In this document: positions 1 through 7,767 of the stretch, one piece after another
Numbering within the stretch: position 1 is the first letter of the stretch
How the letters are laid out: the number at the start of each line of letters is the position of its first letter
Source of the DNA: Cytobacillus firmus DS1
Lineage (GTDB): Bacteria > Bacillota > Bacilli > Bacillales > Cytobacillaceae
Assembly: GCF_000565285.1 (NCBI RefSeq)
Contig: NZ_APVL01000001.1
Span: 1 to 64,000 of the forward strand
Direction: 5' to 3'
Length of the DNA: 64,000 bases
The notes under the pieces: model-generated
The model's input: the letters and a program-made list of their open reading frames with translations, nothing else
The model's database searches: none
What the model was told of the DNA's origin: nothing
Position numbers and translations under genes: made by a program

Positions 1-92
1 AGTGCCTTTGGCTAAGGAATATATTGGGAAGGTCGAATCGAAAAGCCGGGTCGGGATTAAGCGGAAGACTTGTATATGCTGAGAGGATCTAA
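1..92 (+). other. Possible 3' end of a gene cut by the window edge
   Basis: Two plus-strand frames are open from the left edge: one stops at 80-82 and the other at 90-92. Both are too short to recognise. The hairpin at 98-120 just downstream suggests that one of them is the tail of a real gene. I cannot choose between them. Confidence 0.2.
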
Positions 93-97
93 GAAGG

Positions 98-120
98 CAG
101 GCATGGTAATTCCATGCCTG
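98..120. terminator. Terminator-like hairpin
   Basis: The arms CAGGCATGG (98-106) and CCATGCCTG (112-120) form a perfect 9-bp stem with a 5-nt loop. It lies between the left-edge reading frames and the convergent cupin gene. There is no clear T-run, so termination strength is uncertain. Confidence 0.5.
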
Positions 121-128
121 TGAAACCA

Positions 129-740
129 TCAATAATAATACATGTGATGAGGGAAATATCGCTGGGTGTATTGATATTGCTGGTTTGGTTCAGGGCTATG
201 AGCATTTCTGCTGCAGTCTTTTGCCGGGCCGATAAAGGTTGAAGGCTGGACAGGTGCTACGGTCTTATTCCATTGCTTTTCATCCATACAATAAGTGTGC
301 GCCATTATATTTGAAGGCGTTAATTTGAGAATGTCAGATCCCAGGATTACTTCCGGAACAGGAGCATTAAAGATGGCCAGCAGATGAGTGCTGTCGGTAT
401 TAGCTACCTCATAATGCCACCAGCCCTGAGGGACATTGGCTACTTGCCCAGGTGTAATGTAATAGTTCTGAATTTGTTTTGTAAATGGATTAAGCAATGA
501 AACCGTTGCAGCTCCGGAAATGCAATAAACCAATTCAGCAGCGTTTTGGTGATAATGAGGTTCTATTACATTATTTTTGCTTAGATAGATGTCAAGAAGC
601 GAGACATCTTCCAGCGTGTTTAATTGCTGAATGCCCAACACATTTATAAAGTTTCGGTTATCTTTTTTCATCAGATTACTTTTATTCACATCAAAAAAGT
701 AATTGAAAGACGGAGAGGTGTAATCCAAATATTTTACCAT
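129..740 (-). CDS. Cupin domain protein, oxalate-decarboxylase-like
   Basis: A 203-residue single-domain cupin. Motif 1 is seen as H62-Y-H64 followed by E69 and G76, in the expected HxH-x4-E-x6-G spacing. Motif 2 is GQVANVPQGWWH with H109. The four metal ligands of a Mn/Fe cupin are therefore present (His62, His64, Glu69, His109). There is no signal peptide, so it should be cytoplasmic. The Tyr/His/Gln-rich tail (residues 185-203) is unusual for an enzyme and recalls spore-associated proteins. It lies 6 bp downstream of a small membrane protein gene on the same strand, so the two are probably co-transcribed. The fold is sure; the substrate is unknown. Confidence 0.85.
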   Translation of the reverse strand: MVKYLDYTSPSFNYFFDVNKSNLMKKDNRNFINVLGIQQLNTLEDVSLLDIYLSKNNVIEPHYHQNAAELVYCISGAATVSLLNPFTKQIQNYYITPGQVANVPQGWWHYEVANTDSTHLLAIFNAPVPEVILGSDILKLTPSNIMAHTYCMDEKQWNKTVAPVQPSTFIGPAKDCSRNAHSPEPNQQYQYTQRYFPHHMYYY

Positions 741-746
741 TGCTGC

Positions 747-986
747 TCAGTCCTTTTGGGAAAATGAATGTCTCAGATAAAGTATGCATATGCCCAAAAT
801 CAGTGCATGTACCTGAATAACGAGTTTGTTTTTGAAAAAGAAGGAGAGCAATAAATGAAGAAAAAAGGCAGTAAGGTTCGCAGCTGTTATGAAATAGTCA
901 ATAAATTCAATGATTCTATAGGCAAACTTTGTTATTTGTTTGCCTGCCCTGTGTGTACCCTCCATCATTCCGCAATTAACCTGCAT
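747..986 (-). CDS. Small membrane protein upstream of cupin gene
   Basis: A 79-residue protein with one or two hydrophobic segments (about residues 33-52 and 56-72) and a charged N-terminus. On the minus strand an AGGA ribosome site stands about 4-5 nt before the ATG, and the stop is 6 bp before the cupin start, which supports a two-gene operon. I recognise no family. An alternative start lies at Met7 or Met8. It is kept as real because of its position and start signal, but codon use alone does not prove it. Confidence 0.5.
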   Translation of the reverse strand: MQVNCGMMEGTHRAGKQITKFAYRIIEFIDYFITAANLTAFFLHLLLSFFFKNKLVIQVHALILGICILYLRHSFSQKD

Positions 987-1133
987 TATTTCCTATATGA
1001 TCCATCTTGATGAAAAGAATCCGATCTTCTTTTACGTCTCAAGTCCTATTTGAAAATAAAGCTGAGGCTCATTATAGACCTTTCCAAATACAGGTAAGGT
1101 GAAATCAAGAACATTTGTAGAGGGAGAGGTTAT

Positions 1134-2585
1134 ATGGCATTCTCGCAGTCCAGTTTATTAAAGATATTATTGGTTCTTTACTTGTTCACTTCATTTAGTT
1201 TTTTGCCTGAAACTTCGGCTTCAGCTGAAGAAGGCATCGAAGCAAAAATTGAGAAGGCAATTAAGGATTACCTGGTAGAATATCAAGTTCCAGGGGCTTC
1301 AGTTGCCATCGTCCATAATAATGAACTATTTTTTTCTGAATCATGGGGAGTTACTGGAGAATCAGAGGAGGAGGTTACAGAACAAACTCCTTTTACGATT
1401 GGCTCCATAAGCAAATCATTAACGGGAATGGCCATTATGAAATTAGCTGATAATGGAACCATCCGCCTGGAAGCCAGCATTCAAGAATATCTTCCCTGGT
1501 TTAAACTGAACAATGGGAAAGCTGCCGAAATCACAGTGGAGCAATTGCTCGCGCAGACAAGCAGGTTCAGCACCTATGACGGGCTTGCACTATCTGATAA
1601 AGAGTTAACAGGCAGGAATGCTATTAAGAATCAAGTCAAGAAATTGTCAGAAGTTGAACTGACTGCTGCACCTGGTGGGAAACATCAATACAGTAATGCT
1701 AATTTCTTAATCCTGGGTGCGATGCTTGAAGAACTAACAGGAATGTCTTATGCAGAGTATATGGAACAGCAGATTTTTCAGCCTTTAGGGATGAAAAATG
1801 CTGCAGCCAATAAGGAGAGATCTTATAAAAATGGATACCTCAGCGGTTATCAATCCTGGTTTGGGATGCCGGTGAAAAGTTCTGTAGCTTATGATGATGC
1901 CGGGGCACCTTACGGATACATTACAGCCAGTTCTGCAGATATGGTTCAATTTGTAAAATTATTGAGCGGGAAAGGGCCGGATCATTTTATCAGTGATAAA
2001 ACTTTGGATTTATTTAAGACGCCGCAGGTTCAAACAGGAGAAGACCGATATTATGGTTTAGGAATCCGCATATCAGGCCCGGATACTCCCAAAGAAATGA
2101 TCTGGCATTCTGGTTCTACCCCTGATTCGCATGCAGAAGTCTTTTATATTCCGGAAACCGGCTGGGGCGGTGTGATTCTGACAAATAAAAATCATATTTT
2201 AGAGGAAGATGGGCTTTACTATCTGAAGGATCATATTATTAGTCTATTAAATGGCGAGGAGCCTGAAAAAGTACCTAATCATAGTTTGACCATACAATAC
2301 ATTACGCTGGGATGTGTATTGCTGCTGTTAATTCTTGCAATCTATTTATGGAAAAGATTCAAAACCCGGAAGTTTTTAAAAAAGGGAATGGGACTTTTCT
2401 TAGGGATGCTTTTTATTGGTCTGTCGGCAGCACTAGTCCCTCTTTTCACATATAGCACATCTTCTCCTTGGCATTCCATCACTGTCTTTGCGCCAGATAT
2501 TGCCCTTTTAACGATTTTGGCAGTAATTATGCTGGCCATAAATGGACTGCTGCTGATTAGATTAATTCTTAAAAAAAGAAGGTAA
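1134..2585 (+). CDS. Secreted serine hydrolase, class C beta-lactamase / PBP fold
   Basis: A 483-residue protein with an N-terminal signal or anchor segment (residues 8-30). Its serine beta-lactamase-like domain has SxxK at S91-I-S-K94, the YxN motif at Y186-S-N188 and H325-S-G327 in place of KTG. These are the motifs of the class C beta-lactamase / D-alanyl esterase / peptidase group. Three further hydrophobic segments follow (about 385-405, 415-440 and 455-475), so the catalytic domain should sit outside the cell on a membrane anchor. The ribosome site is GGGAGAGG before the ATG. Many Bacillus paralogues have unknown substrates; penicillin resistance cannot be inferred from sequence. Confidence 0.88.
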   Translation: MAFSQSSLLKILLVLYLFTSFSFLPETSASAEEGIEAKIEKAIKDYLVEYQVPGASVAIVHNNELFFSESWGVTGESEEEVTEQTPFTIGSISKSLTGMAIMKLADNGTIRLEASIQEYLPWFKLNNGKAAEITVEQLLAQTSRFSTYDGLALSDKELTGRNAIKNQVKKLSEVELTAAPGGKHQYSNANFLILGAMLEELTGMSYAEYMEQQIFQPLGMKNAAANKERSYKNGYLSGYQSWFGMPVKSSVAYDDAGAPYGYITASSADMVQFVKLLSGKGPDHFISDKTLDLFKTPQVQTGEDRYYGLGIRISGPDTPKEMIWHSGSTPDSHAEVFYIPETGWGGVILTNKNHILEEDGLYYLKDHIISLLNGEEPEKVPNHSLTIQYITLGCVLLLLILAIYLWKRFKTRKFLKKGMGLFLGMLFIGLSAALVPLFTYSTSSPWHSITVFAPDIALLTILAVIMLAINGLLLIRLILKKRR

Positions 2586-2588
2586 TGA

Positions 2589-2621
2589 AAATGCCTGTCT
2601 AAACCAGTTAGACAGGCATTT
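2589..2621. terminator. Bidirectional terminator between convergent genes
   Basis: The 14-bp stem (2589-2602 with 2608-2621) has a 5-nt loop and A/T runs on both sides. It lies between the serine hydrolase and VanZ genes and probably ends transcription in both directions. Confidence 0.85.
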
Positions 2622-2622
2622 A

Positions 2623-3099
2623 TTATACGCTCACAGCATTTTTCCTTACTTTCCGATCTGTCATCGCTTTCCTTAATCCCAGTCCTATTAACGCTCCAAT
2701 AAGATTTAGAATAAAGTCGTCAATATCTAAACTGCCTCGTCTTGTGACCAGCTGTATAATTTCCACACTAAGAATCATGACAGTCATGGTAATTGTAAAT
2801 GACTTAAGGCTGCTTAGCCTTCTAAAATAATAGGGCAGAAAAATTCCCATTGGCAGAAAAGCAGCCACATTTCCGGCAAGGTTTTTTATTGGAATGATTA
2901 GATTCATGCTTCCATTGGTCATAGCCAATAGATACCCATTAATAGTTTTAAAGGGCACGAGGTTTGAGGATTGCTTCATATAGTCGATTAACGGCATGTC
3001 TGACCAGAATCCTCTCGATATAAAGAACAGTAATACAGTTAAGGCACATAAGTAAGTAAGAAAGCTAATTCCCATGATCAACCTTATTATCTTTTTCAT
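2623..3099 (-). CDS. VanZ family membrane protein
   Basis: A 158-residue integral membrane protein with four or five hydrophobic segments. Family hallmarks are NLVPF (residues 46-50), the GNVAAFLPMGIFLP stretch (about 76-89) and TRRGSLDIDDFILN (about 119-132). These match VanZ-like proteins, which are linked to low-level teicoplanin resistance in enterococci but have no settled role in bacilli. There is no vancomycin gene cluster nearby, so this is a generic VanZ-domain protein. It converges on the serine hydrolase gene and shares its terminator. Confidence 0.88.
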   Translation of the reverse strand: MKKIIRLIMGISFLTYLCALTVLLFFISRGFWSDMPLIDYMKQSSNLVPFKTINGYLLAMTNGSMNLIIPIKNLAGNVAAFLPMGIFLPYYFRRLSSLKSFTITMTVMILSVEIIQLVTRRGSLDIDDFILNLIGALIGLGLRKAMTDRKVRKNAVSV

Positions 3100-3259
3100 T
3101 ATTATCCCCGCTTATAATAGTCTTTGATAATGATAACATCATTTGTTCAGATTTTACTTTGAAAATATACTGCCAGGTGAAATGGGGATGTATTTTATAG
3201 AAAAACCTTATAGTCATATTTTGGAAGGCAGGGACATCTCTTATACAGAGGTGTTTATT

Positions 3260-3658
3260 GTGAAAAAGAAAATTATATGGTTATTCTTAGTGATAGTCCT
3301 GATTTTTACCATTTATGAAGTATTATTTAAAACCAAAACAGTTCGTTATAGTGGTCAAAATGGGGATTGGTCAGTTGAAATTAATGCTAAGCAGGCTGGT
3401 CTTGAAGGAAGTTACTCCATAAAAATCCGCTATAAAGGATCAGGTACCGTTGAGCATGCAGATTATAGAATTTTCCCGGATGATTATGAAGGGGGCTATC
3501 CGGATTTCGATAATAATGGAAATTATTATTGGACGTGCAGTGATTGTGGTTATTATGACCAGAAAGACGAACTTCTTTTTTTCATTGTATGGGATGAAAA
3601 AGGAAAAGCAGGTGAAAAGGCGGGGTTTATAGATTTAAAGAGGAGCCGTTTAGAATAG
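3260..3658 (+). CDS. Membrane-anchored hypothetical protein
   Basis: I place the start at the GTG at 3260, because AGAGGTG ends 6 nt upstream and the hydrophobic segment then begins at residue 5. The frame is open further upstream but that part has no start signal. The product is 132 residues with one N-terminal membrane segment (about 5-22) and an outside domain rich in Tyr and acidic residues, with a CxxC pair near residue 92 (CSDC). It has the build of small Bacillus surface proteins of unknown role. Confidence 0.65.
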   Translation: MKKKIIWLFLVIVLIFTIYEVLFKTKTVRYSGQNGDWSVEINAKQAGLEGSYSIKIRYKGSGTVEHADYRIFPDDYEGGYPDFDNNGNYYWTCSDCGYYDQKDELLFFIVWDEKGKAGEKAGFIDLKRSRLE

Positions 3659-3659
3659 T

Positions 3660-3694
3660 ATGCCATACCCATTTTAAGCAGGGAGCGGCATTTT
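3660..3694 (+). terminator. Probable terminator
   Basis: The arms ATGCC (3660-3664) and GGCAT (3687-3691), supported by CCC/GGG inside, are followed by TTTT. It stands directly after the preceding stop codon. Confidence 0.55.
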
Positions 3695-3809
3695 CATATG
3701 GAAAGTGGATGGTTAATTTTATATCGAATTGGATGGTTATCTATTGGCTGGTTTACGGTATTATTTAGTTAAAGAAGTTTATTAATATGTAAAAGAAGAG
3801 GTGCGCAGC

Positions 3810-4001
3810 ATGGGAATAATGCTTGGGCTGGTTCTAATTATCTTAATTTTTGCTGTGGTTTCGACTTTGCTGCTGACAGGCAAGGCTGATGAGAACTATG
3901 GAAGTTCAACAAAACGGAACACAACCAATTTAACCTTAATATATGTGGTTATAATTTTTATCGGGTTAGCTTCTCTCGGAGTTTATATTTGGCGGATTTA
4001 A
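3810..4001 (+). CDS. Small two-TM membrane protein
   Basis: A 63-residue protein starting at the ATG at 3810. The sequence AAGAGGTG at 3796-3803 is the ribosome site, which makes the in-frame GTG at 3801 part of the signal rather than the start. Hydrophobic segments at about 3-20 and 42-60 are separated by a polar, Thr/Asn-rich loop. It stands 22 bp before the YfmQ-like gene and is probably co-transcribed with it. No family recognised. Confidence 0.6.
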   Translation: MGIMLGLVLIILIFAVVSTLLLTGKADENYGSSTKRNTTNLTLIYVVIIFIGLASLGVYIWRI

Positions 4002-4023
4002 ATACAGATGGAGATGAAGAAAG

Positions 4024-4461
4024 ATGACATGGGCAGTATTGGTACCTATTATTCTCGTTAGTCTGCTGAAAATCGTGCTGACCTGTATGCCGACCGGCAC
4101 GGTTAATTGGCTGATCCGGAAATTTGAAACTCATTCCAGGCTTGATGAGAAAGAGGTTACAGTCACAATTGGTGATCATAGGCTGGAAGATAAGGAGAAA
4201 CTCCAGATTATCAATCAGTTCAATGAAGGAATATTTATTAAGAAACATTATATCCATCCTGGGAACGAACAGCTTTTTTTACAGCCGGAGATCTGTGGAA
4301 CCCCGATAGTTATCGAGTTTCTGGACAGAGATGACAAGCTGTTCATATTTAGTTATAAGGACCGTATTGATGTGGTTAAACAGCGCAGGAAAAAGGTTAT
4401 CGCATACAGCCTGATTTCTGATAGCCTTCAAAACAGTTCGCTGGCAATCAAGGCGAGTTAA
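4024..4461 (+). CDS. yfmQ: YfmQ-like protein of unknown function
   Basis: A 145-residue protein with an N-terminal hydrophobic helix (about 3-22) and a cytoplasmic-type polar domain. The pattern of a TM helix, the LTCMPT segment, HPGNEQLFL and SYKDRIDVVKQRRKKVIAYSL agrees with what I recall of the YfmQ family of Bacillus, which has no assigned role. The symbol is from memory of the family and should be taken as probable. It is the last gene of a short unit with the small membrane protein upstream and is followed by a strong terminator. Confidence 0.65.
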   Translation: MTWAVLVPIILVSLLKIVLTCMPTGTVNWLIRKFETHSRLDEKEVTVTIGDHRLEDKEKLQIINQFNEGIFIKKHYIHPGNEQLFLQPEICGTPIVIEFLDRDDKLFIFSYKDRIDVVKQRRKKVIAYSLISDSLQNSSLAIKAS

Positions 4462-4481
4462 ACTAAGAATATCAAATGAAC

Positions 4482-4512
4482 GCTTAGATCCTTGGTGATC
4501 TAGGCTTTTTTA
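4482..4512 (+). terminator. Rho-independent terminator
   Basis: The arms GCTTAGATC (4482-4490) and GATCTAGGC (4497-4505), followed by TTTTTT, end the YfmQ-like transcription unit. Confidence 0.85.
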
Positions 4513-4644
4513 TGTCTGCAGGAGGGATGTAATTAACTGCAGCTTACCATGCTGATCCTGCGTGTTGCCTTAATTCTGGTGACAATTGGAAATTAGCCAT
4601 CTATACTAAATTTATAAAGCTGATGGAAAGGAGGAGCGCCCTTC

Positions 4645-5103
4645 ATGAAAATCTTGCTTGACATCGATTCGCGCAACGAAGAAACCTCGGTGACAATCCA
4701 TTGCAAAGAAATCACCCCGGCTATTCAGGAAATCCTCGAGTATCTTAAGAAGAATGAGACCGGCCTGATTGTAGGAAAAGATGGCGAAAATCAGCACTTA
4801 ATTAAGCCTGATGAAGTCAACTATTTCCGTTCAGAAGGTGACTCAGTGACAGCTGCTACTTCAGAAGGTATTTTTAGGGTGAAAGAAAAACTATATGAAC
4901 TTGAACAATCCCTCCCTTCCCACCGGTTTATCAGGATATCCAAGTCAGTCATAGCGAACCTTTACGCCATGAGTCACTTTGAGCCATCTTTTAACGGGAC
5001 ACTCTGTGTTCATTTTAAATCGGGGGAGAAGGAGTATGCTTCACGTCATTATGTGGGGCGGATAAAGGAAATTTTGAAAATGAACAGGAGGGAAACAAAG
5101 TGA
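4645..5103 (+). CDS. LytTR-domain DNA-binding regulator
   Basis: A 152-residue protein without a receiver domain. The C-terminal LytTR domain (about residues 50-148) shows the family features DEVNYFRSEGDSVTA, F-RVKEKLYELEQSLPSHRFIRISKSVIANL and LxVHFKSGEKEYASRHYV. LytTR proteins bind DNA through beta strands. The gene overlaps the next one by 4 bp (GTGA) and heads an operon with a DUF3021 membrane protein and an ABC-2 exporter. This LytTR-DUF3021 pairing is common in Firmicutes, where the membrane protein is thought to control the regulator. The probable target is this operon itself. Confidence 0.9.
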   Translation: MKILLDIDSRNEETSVTIHCKEITPAIQEILEYLKKNETGLIVGKDGENQHLIKPDEVNYFRSEGDSVTAATSEGIFRVKEKLYELEQSLPSHRFIRISKSVIANLYAMSHFEPSFNGTLCVHFKSGEKEYASRHYVGRIKEILKMNRRETK

Positions 5104-5513
5104 AGACATTTTTGTTCCGAAGCATGATCGGCATTTTCTTTGGGGGATTTATTGCTGCAGCTGCAGCAATTGCCTTAGTTTCTTTTGGCAATCAATCCAC
5201 ATTAGACGGACAGCTATTTATAAAAAATGCATTCGGTTCCATATTCTGCGGCTGGCTGTTTACCGTCACTCCGCTTTATTTTGAAATTCGCTCCCTTCGC
5301 CTGCCTATGCAGACAGCGATGCACTTTCTGACAGTCACAATTGTCTATTTCATCTTAGGTCTTTATATTGGCTGGATTCCCCTTGGTGTAACCCACTTTT
5401 TCATATACCTGGCAATCTCGGTATTAATTTATGCGATTATGTGGGTGGGTTTTTATCTGTATTTTAAAAACGTATCAAAAAAGCTAAATGAAGATTTGGA
5501 ATGCATTGAATAG
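5100..5513 (+). CDS. DUF3021 family membrane protein
   Basis: A 137-residue protein with four predicted membrane segments (about 8-28, 42-60, 73-92 and 98-122), the size and topology of DUF3021. It starts at the GTG at 5100, overlapping the LytTR stop codon, which implies translational coupling. DUF3021 genes habitually sit beside LytTR regulators; the inferred role is a membrane partner that controls regulator activity. It is followed after 18 bp by the ABC ATPase. Confidence 0.85.
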   Translation: MKTFLFRSMIGIFFGGFIAAAAAIALVSFGNQSTLDGQLFIKNAFGSIFCGWLFTVTPLYFEIRSLRLPMQTAMHFLTVTIVYFILGLYIGWIPLGVTHFFIYLAISVLIYAIMWVGFYLYFKNVSKKLNEDLECIE

Positions 5514-5531
5514 AATGGAAGGAGGATCCCG

Positions 5532-6443
5532 ATGGAAAGTGTCATTTCTGTAAAGAATTTATCTAAAAATTTTGGTGTCACCCGAGCGATAAAGAATCTT
5601 TCTTTTACCGTTTATAAAGGGGAAATCTTCGGGATTATAGGACCGAACGGAGCAGGAAAAACGACAACATTAGAAATACTTGAGGGGATTTCTGTCCCGA
5701 GCGGAGGGGATGTCGAAGTGCTTGGTCTTAATCCAAGCAAGCAGCTGCGTGAATTAAACAAAAAAATCGGCGTGCAGTTTCAAGCCACATCCATTCAGAA
5801 GAAAATGAAAGTAAAAGAAGCGCTGGATCTCTTTTCTTCCTTTTATGAAGGCCCGACGCAAAAAGATTATTTAATAGACTTGCTTGGTTTGAGAGAAAAA
5901 ATGAACGTAAAATTTGATGACCTGTCCGGCGGCTGGAAACAGCGGGTAACGCTCGCCTTAGCCACCCTGCATGAACCGGAGATTCTTTTTCTTGATGAAC
6001 CGAGCATGGGGCTGGATCCTTCAGCAAGGAGGGAAATGTGGTCATTAATCCGGCTGTTAAGGGATCGGGGAAGCACTATTGTCGTGACCACACACTATAT
6101 GGAAGAAGCTGAGCAGCTTTGTGATCGGGTGGCAATGATCTACAGCGGCCAATTGAAGGCTCTGGACACCCCGCGTGATTTGTTAAATGAAGGAGTGGCT
6201 GACTGCCTGGCCATAAATAGCGCTGAGCTTAGCCGTGAATATTTACTCTCTCTTCCTGGTGTTGAGCGGGTGGAACATGAACAGGACGAATTCAAAGTGT
6301 ACTGCGATGATCAGCAGACAACAGCTTATCACATCCTCACTCATTGCCAGGAAAAGGGGATACGTCTGACGGGCTTTAAGTTTGAGAAGGGCTCACTAGA
6401 TGATTTATTTGTCCAGTACTTAGAAAAGGAGAAAATCGGATGA
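5532..6443 (+). CDS. ABC-2 type transporter ATP-binding protein
   Basis: A 303-residue ATPase of the DrrA/CcmA group. Walker A is GPNGAGKTT (37-45), the Q-loop is at VQFQA, the signature is LSGGWKQR, Walker B is ILFLDEPSMGLDP, and the switch His is in VTTHYMEEAEQ. The C-terminal 90 residues form the extra domain common in drug and lipid exporters. The ribosome site is AGGAGGA. The stop overlaps the permease start by 4 bp. With the permease it should form an exporter of unknown substrate; the operon context suggests it answers to the LytTR regulator. Confidence 0.93.
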   Translation: MESVISVKNLSKNFGVTRAIKNLSFTVYKGEIFGIIGPNGAGKTTTLEILEGISVPSGGDVEVLGLNPSKQLRELNKKIGVQFQATSIQKKMKVKEALDLFSSFYEGPTQKDYLIDLLGLREKMNVKFDDLSGGWKQRVTLALATLHEPEILFLDEPSMGLDPSARREMWSLIRLLRDRGSTIVVTTHYMEEAEQLCDRVAMIYSGQLKALDTPRDLLNEGVADCLAINSAELSREYLLSLPGVERVEHEQDEFKVYCDDQQTTAYHILTHCQEKGIRLTGFKFEKGSLDDLFVQYLEKEKIG

Positions 6444-7180
6444 ATGCAATTGTAAAGCTCGCGAGCCTTGAAACGAAAATGTTCTTTAGAGACCGTCTGA
6501 GCGTGTTTTGGACGTTTCTTTTCCCGGTTGTGATGATTTGGCTTTTCGGTTCCATGTTTGTCGGAGATAACATGAGCCAAAAGGCTTTTGCTGAATATTT
6601 TGTTCCTTCTTGGATTGGCGTCAATATTGTAACCACTTCCTTTTTTACATTGGGAACCGTTTTAACCAATTACCGGGAAACGGGTGTTTTAAGGAGATAC
6701 CAGTCAACTCCGCTTCAGCCATGGAAAATCCTCGCCGCTCATACGTTTCAGGGAACCGTTATCTTTGCCATATCTGCTGTGCTGCTGCTTGTTTTTGGAA
6801 TGATTCTGTATGATTTAACTCTGCCAACTTATATCGGAAGTACCTTGCTTTCATTGCTGATCAGCATCCTGGCTTTTTTTCCGTTTGCCTTATTCCTTAC
6901 ATCCTTAGCTAAAAATGCACAGTCTGCAGCAGCCATCAGTTCCTTATTCCTGAATCTGATGCTGTTCCTCTCAGGAGCGACCTTTCCGCTTGAGATGATG
7001 CCGACAGTCCTGCAATATGCGGCTAAAATCCTTCCACTTTATTATGTGATTCAATTGCTGAGGGGAACCTGGACGGAAGCGCCCATTACGGAATATGGGT
7101 TTGAAGCTGCTGTTTTGATTGGGATTGCGATTGTGTTTGTTGTACTTGCTGTTCGGTTCTTTCGATGGAGCGGGAAGTAA
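6440..7180 (+). CDS. ABC-2 type transporter permease
   Basis: A 246-residue integral membrane protein with six predicted segments (about 20-42, 58-80, 105-128, 135-160, 170-192 and 220-240), the layout of the ABC2_membrane family. It is translationally coupled to the ATPase by an ATGA overlap. It forms the channel half of the exporter. The substrate cannot be read from the sequence; related pairs export drugs, peptides or lipids. Confidence 0.92.
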   Translation: MNAIVKLASLETKMFFRDRLSVFWTFLFPVVMIWLFGSMFVGDNMSQKAFAEYFVPSWIGVNIVTTSFFTLGTVLTNYRETGVLRRYQSTPLQPWKILAAHTFQGTVIFAISAVLLLVFGMILYDLTLPTYIGSTLLSLLISILAFFPFALFLTSLAKNAQSAAAISSLFLNLMLFLSGATFPLEMMPTVLQYAAKILPLYYVIQLLRGTWTEAPITEYGFEAAVLIGIAIVFVVLAVRFFRWSGK

Positions 7181-7204
7181 GCCCTAAGAGATTGGGGCTT
7201 TTTT
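7179..7204 (+). terminator. Terminator of LytTR-ABC operon
   Basis: The arms AAGCCC (7179-7184) and GGGGCTT (7194-7200) run into a T-run. The hairpin begins at the permease stop codon. Confidence 0.8.
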
Positions 7205-7287
7205 CATTTCATGAACCTATTGAGTTTACAAATATTTGTTAATATTTATATAATTACTTAATTAATGCTATAAAGGTGGTTATGAAT

Positions 7288-7728
7288 ATGGAAATCTATC
7301 AGGCTTCAATGAAAGATTTAGAAGGAGTCTCCGCTTTATTTAATTTATACCGTGTGTTTTATGAACAAGCACCGGATGTGGAAGCAGCAGCCGAGTACAT
7401 AAAAGAACGCTTGGAGAAGAAGGATTCTGTCATATATGTAGTGAAGAAGGATGGAAATTATCTTGGGTTTACTCAGCTTTACCCAACTTTTTCATCTATA
7501 TCTATGAAAAGGGCCTGGATTCTGAATGACTTGTATGTGGATGCAGAGGCAAGAAAACAGGGAATAGGGGAAATGCTTATAGACAAAGCAAAAGATCTCG
7601 CTGCTCAAACAGGGGCGGTAAGTCTCAGCCTGAGTACGGCTCCTGATAATTTCTCTGCACAAAGACTCTATGAAAAAATCGGATTTACCCGGGATGAGCA
7701 ATTTTACCATTATGAATTAAGTATTTAA
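7288..7728 (+). CDS. GNAT family N-acetyltransferase
   Basis: A 146-residue acetyltransferase. The ribosome site AAAGGTGG (7272-7279) is 8 nt before the ATG at 7288; the upstream GTG (7276) and ATG (7282) fall inside or too close to it. The fold is shown by LNDLYVDAEARKQGIGEMLI (acetyl-CoA loop motif A, Q/RxxGxG/A as RKQGIG at about 92-97) and the C-terminal SAQRLYEKIGF motif. Substrate unknown. It stands alone, converging on the MocR gene with a shared terminator. Confidence 0.88.
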   Translation: MEIYQASMKDLEGVSALFNLYRVFYEQAPDVEAAAEYIKERLEKKDSVIYVVKKDGNYLGFTQLYPTFSSISMKRAWILNDLYVDAEARKQGIGEMLIDKAKDLAAQTGAVSLSLSTAPDNFSAQRLYEKIGFTRDEQFYHYELSI

Positions 7729-7736
7729 TGAAAATG

Positions 7737-7764
7737 AAAAAACGCCTGAAACCAGGCGTTTTTT
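7737..7764. terminator. Bidirectional terminator
   Basis: A stem rich in A/T ends around CGCCTG/CAGGCG with a 4-nt loop (7749-7752). It has A-run and T-run flanks and lies between the convergent GNAT and MocR genes. Confidence 0.85.
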
Positions 7765-7767
7765 TCA

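Noticed and set aside
2623..3099. Glycopeptide resistance determinant
   Set aside because: A VanZ-domain protein alone, without vanHAX or vanRS genes, does not support glycopeptide resistance.
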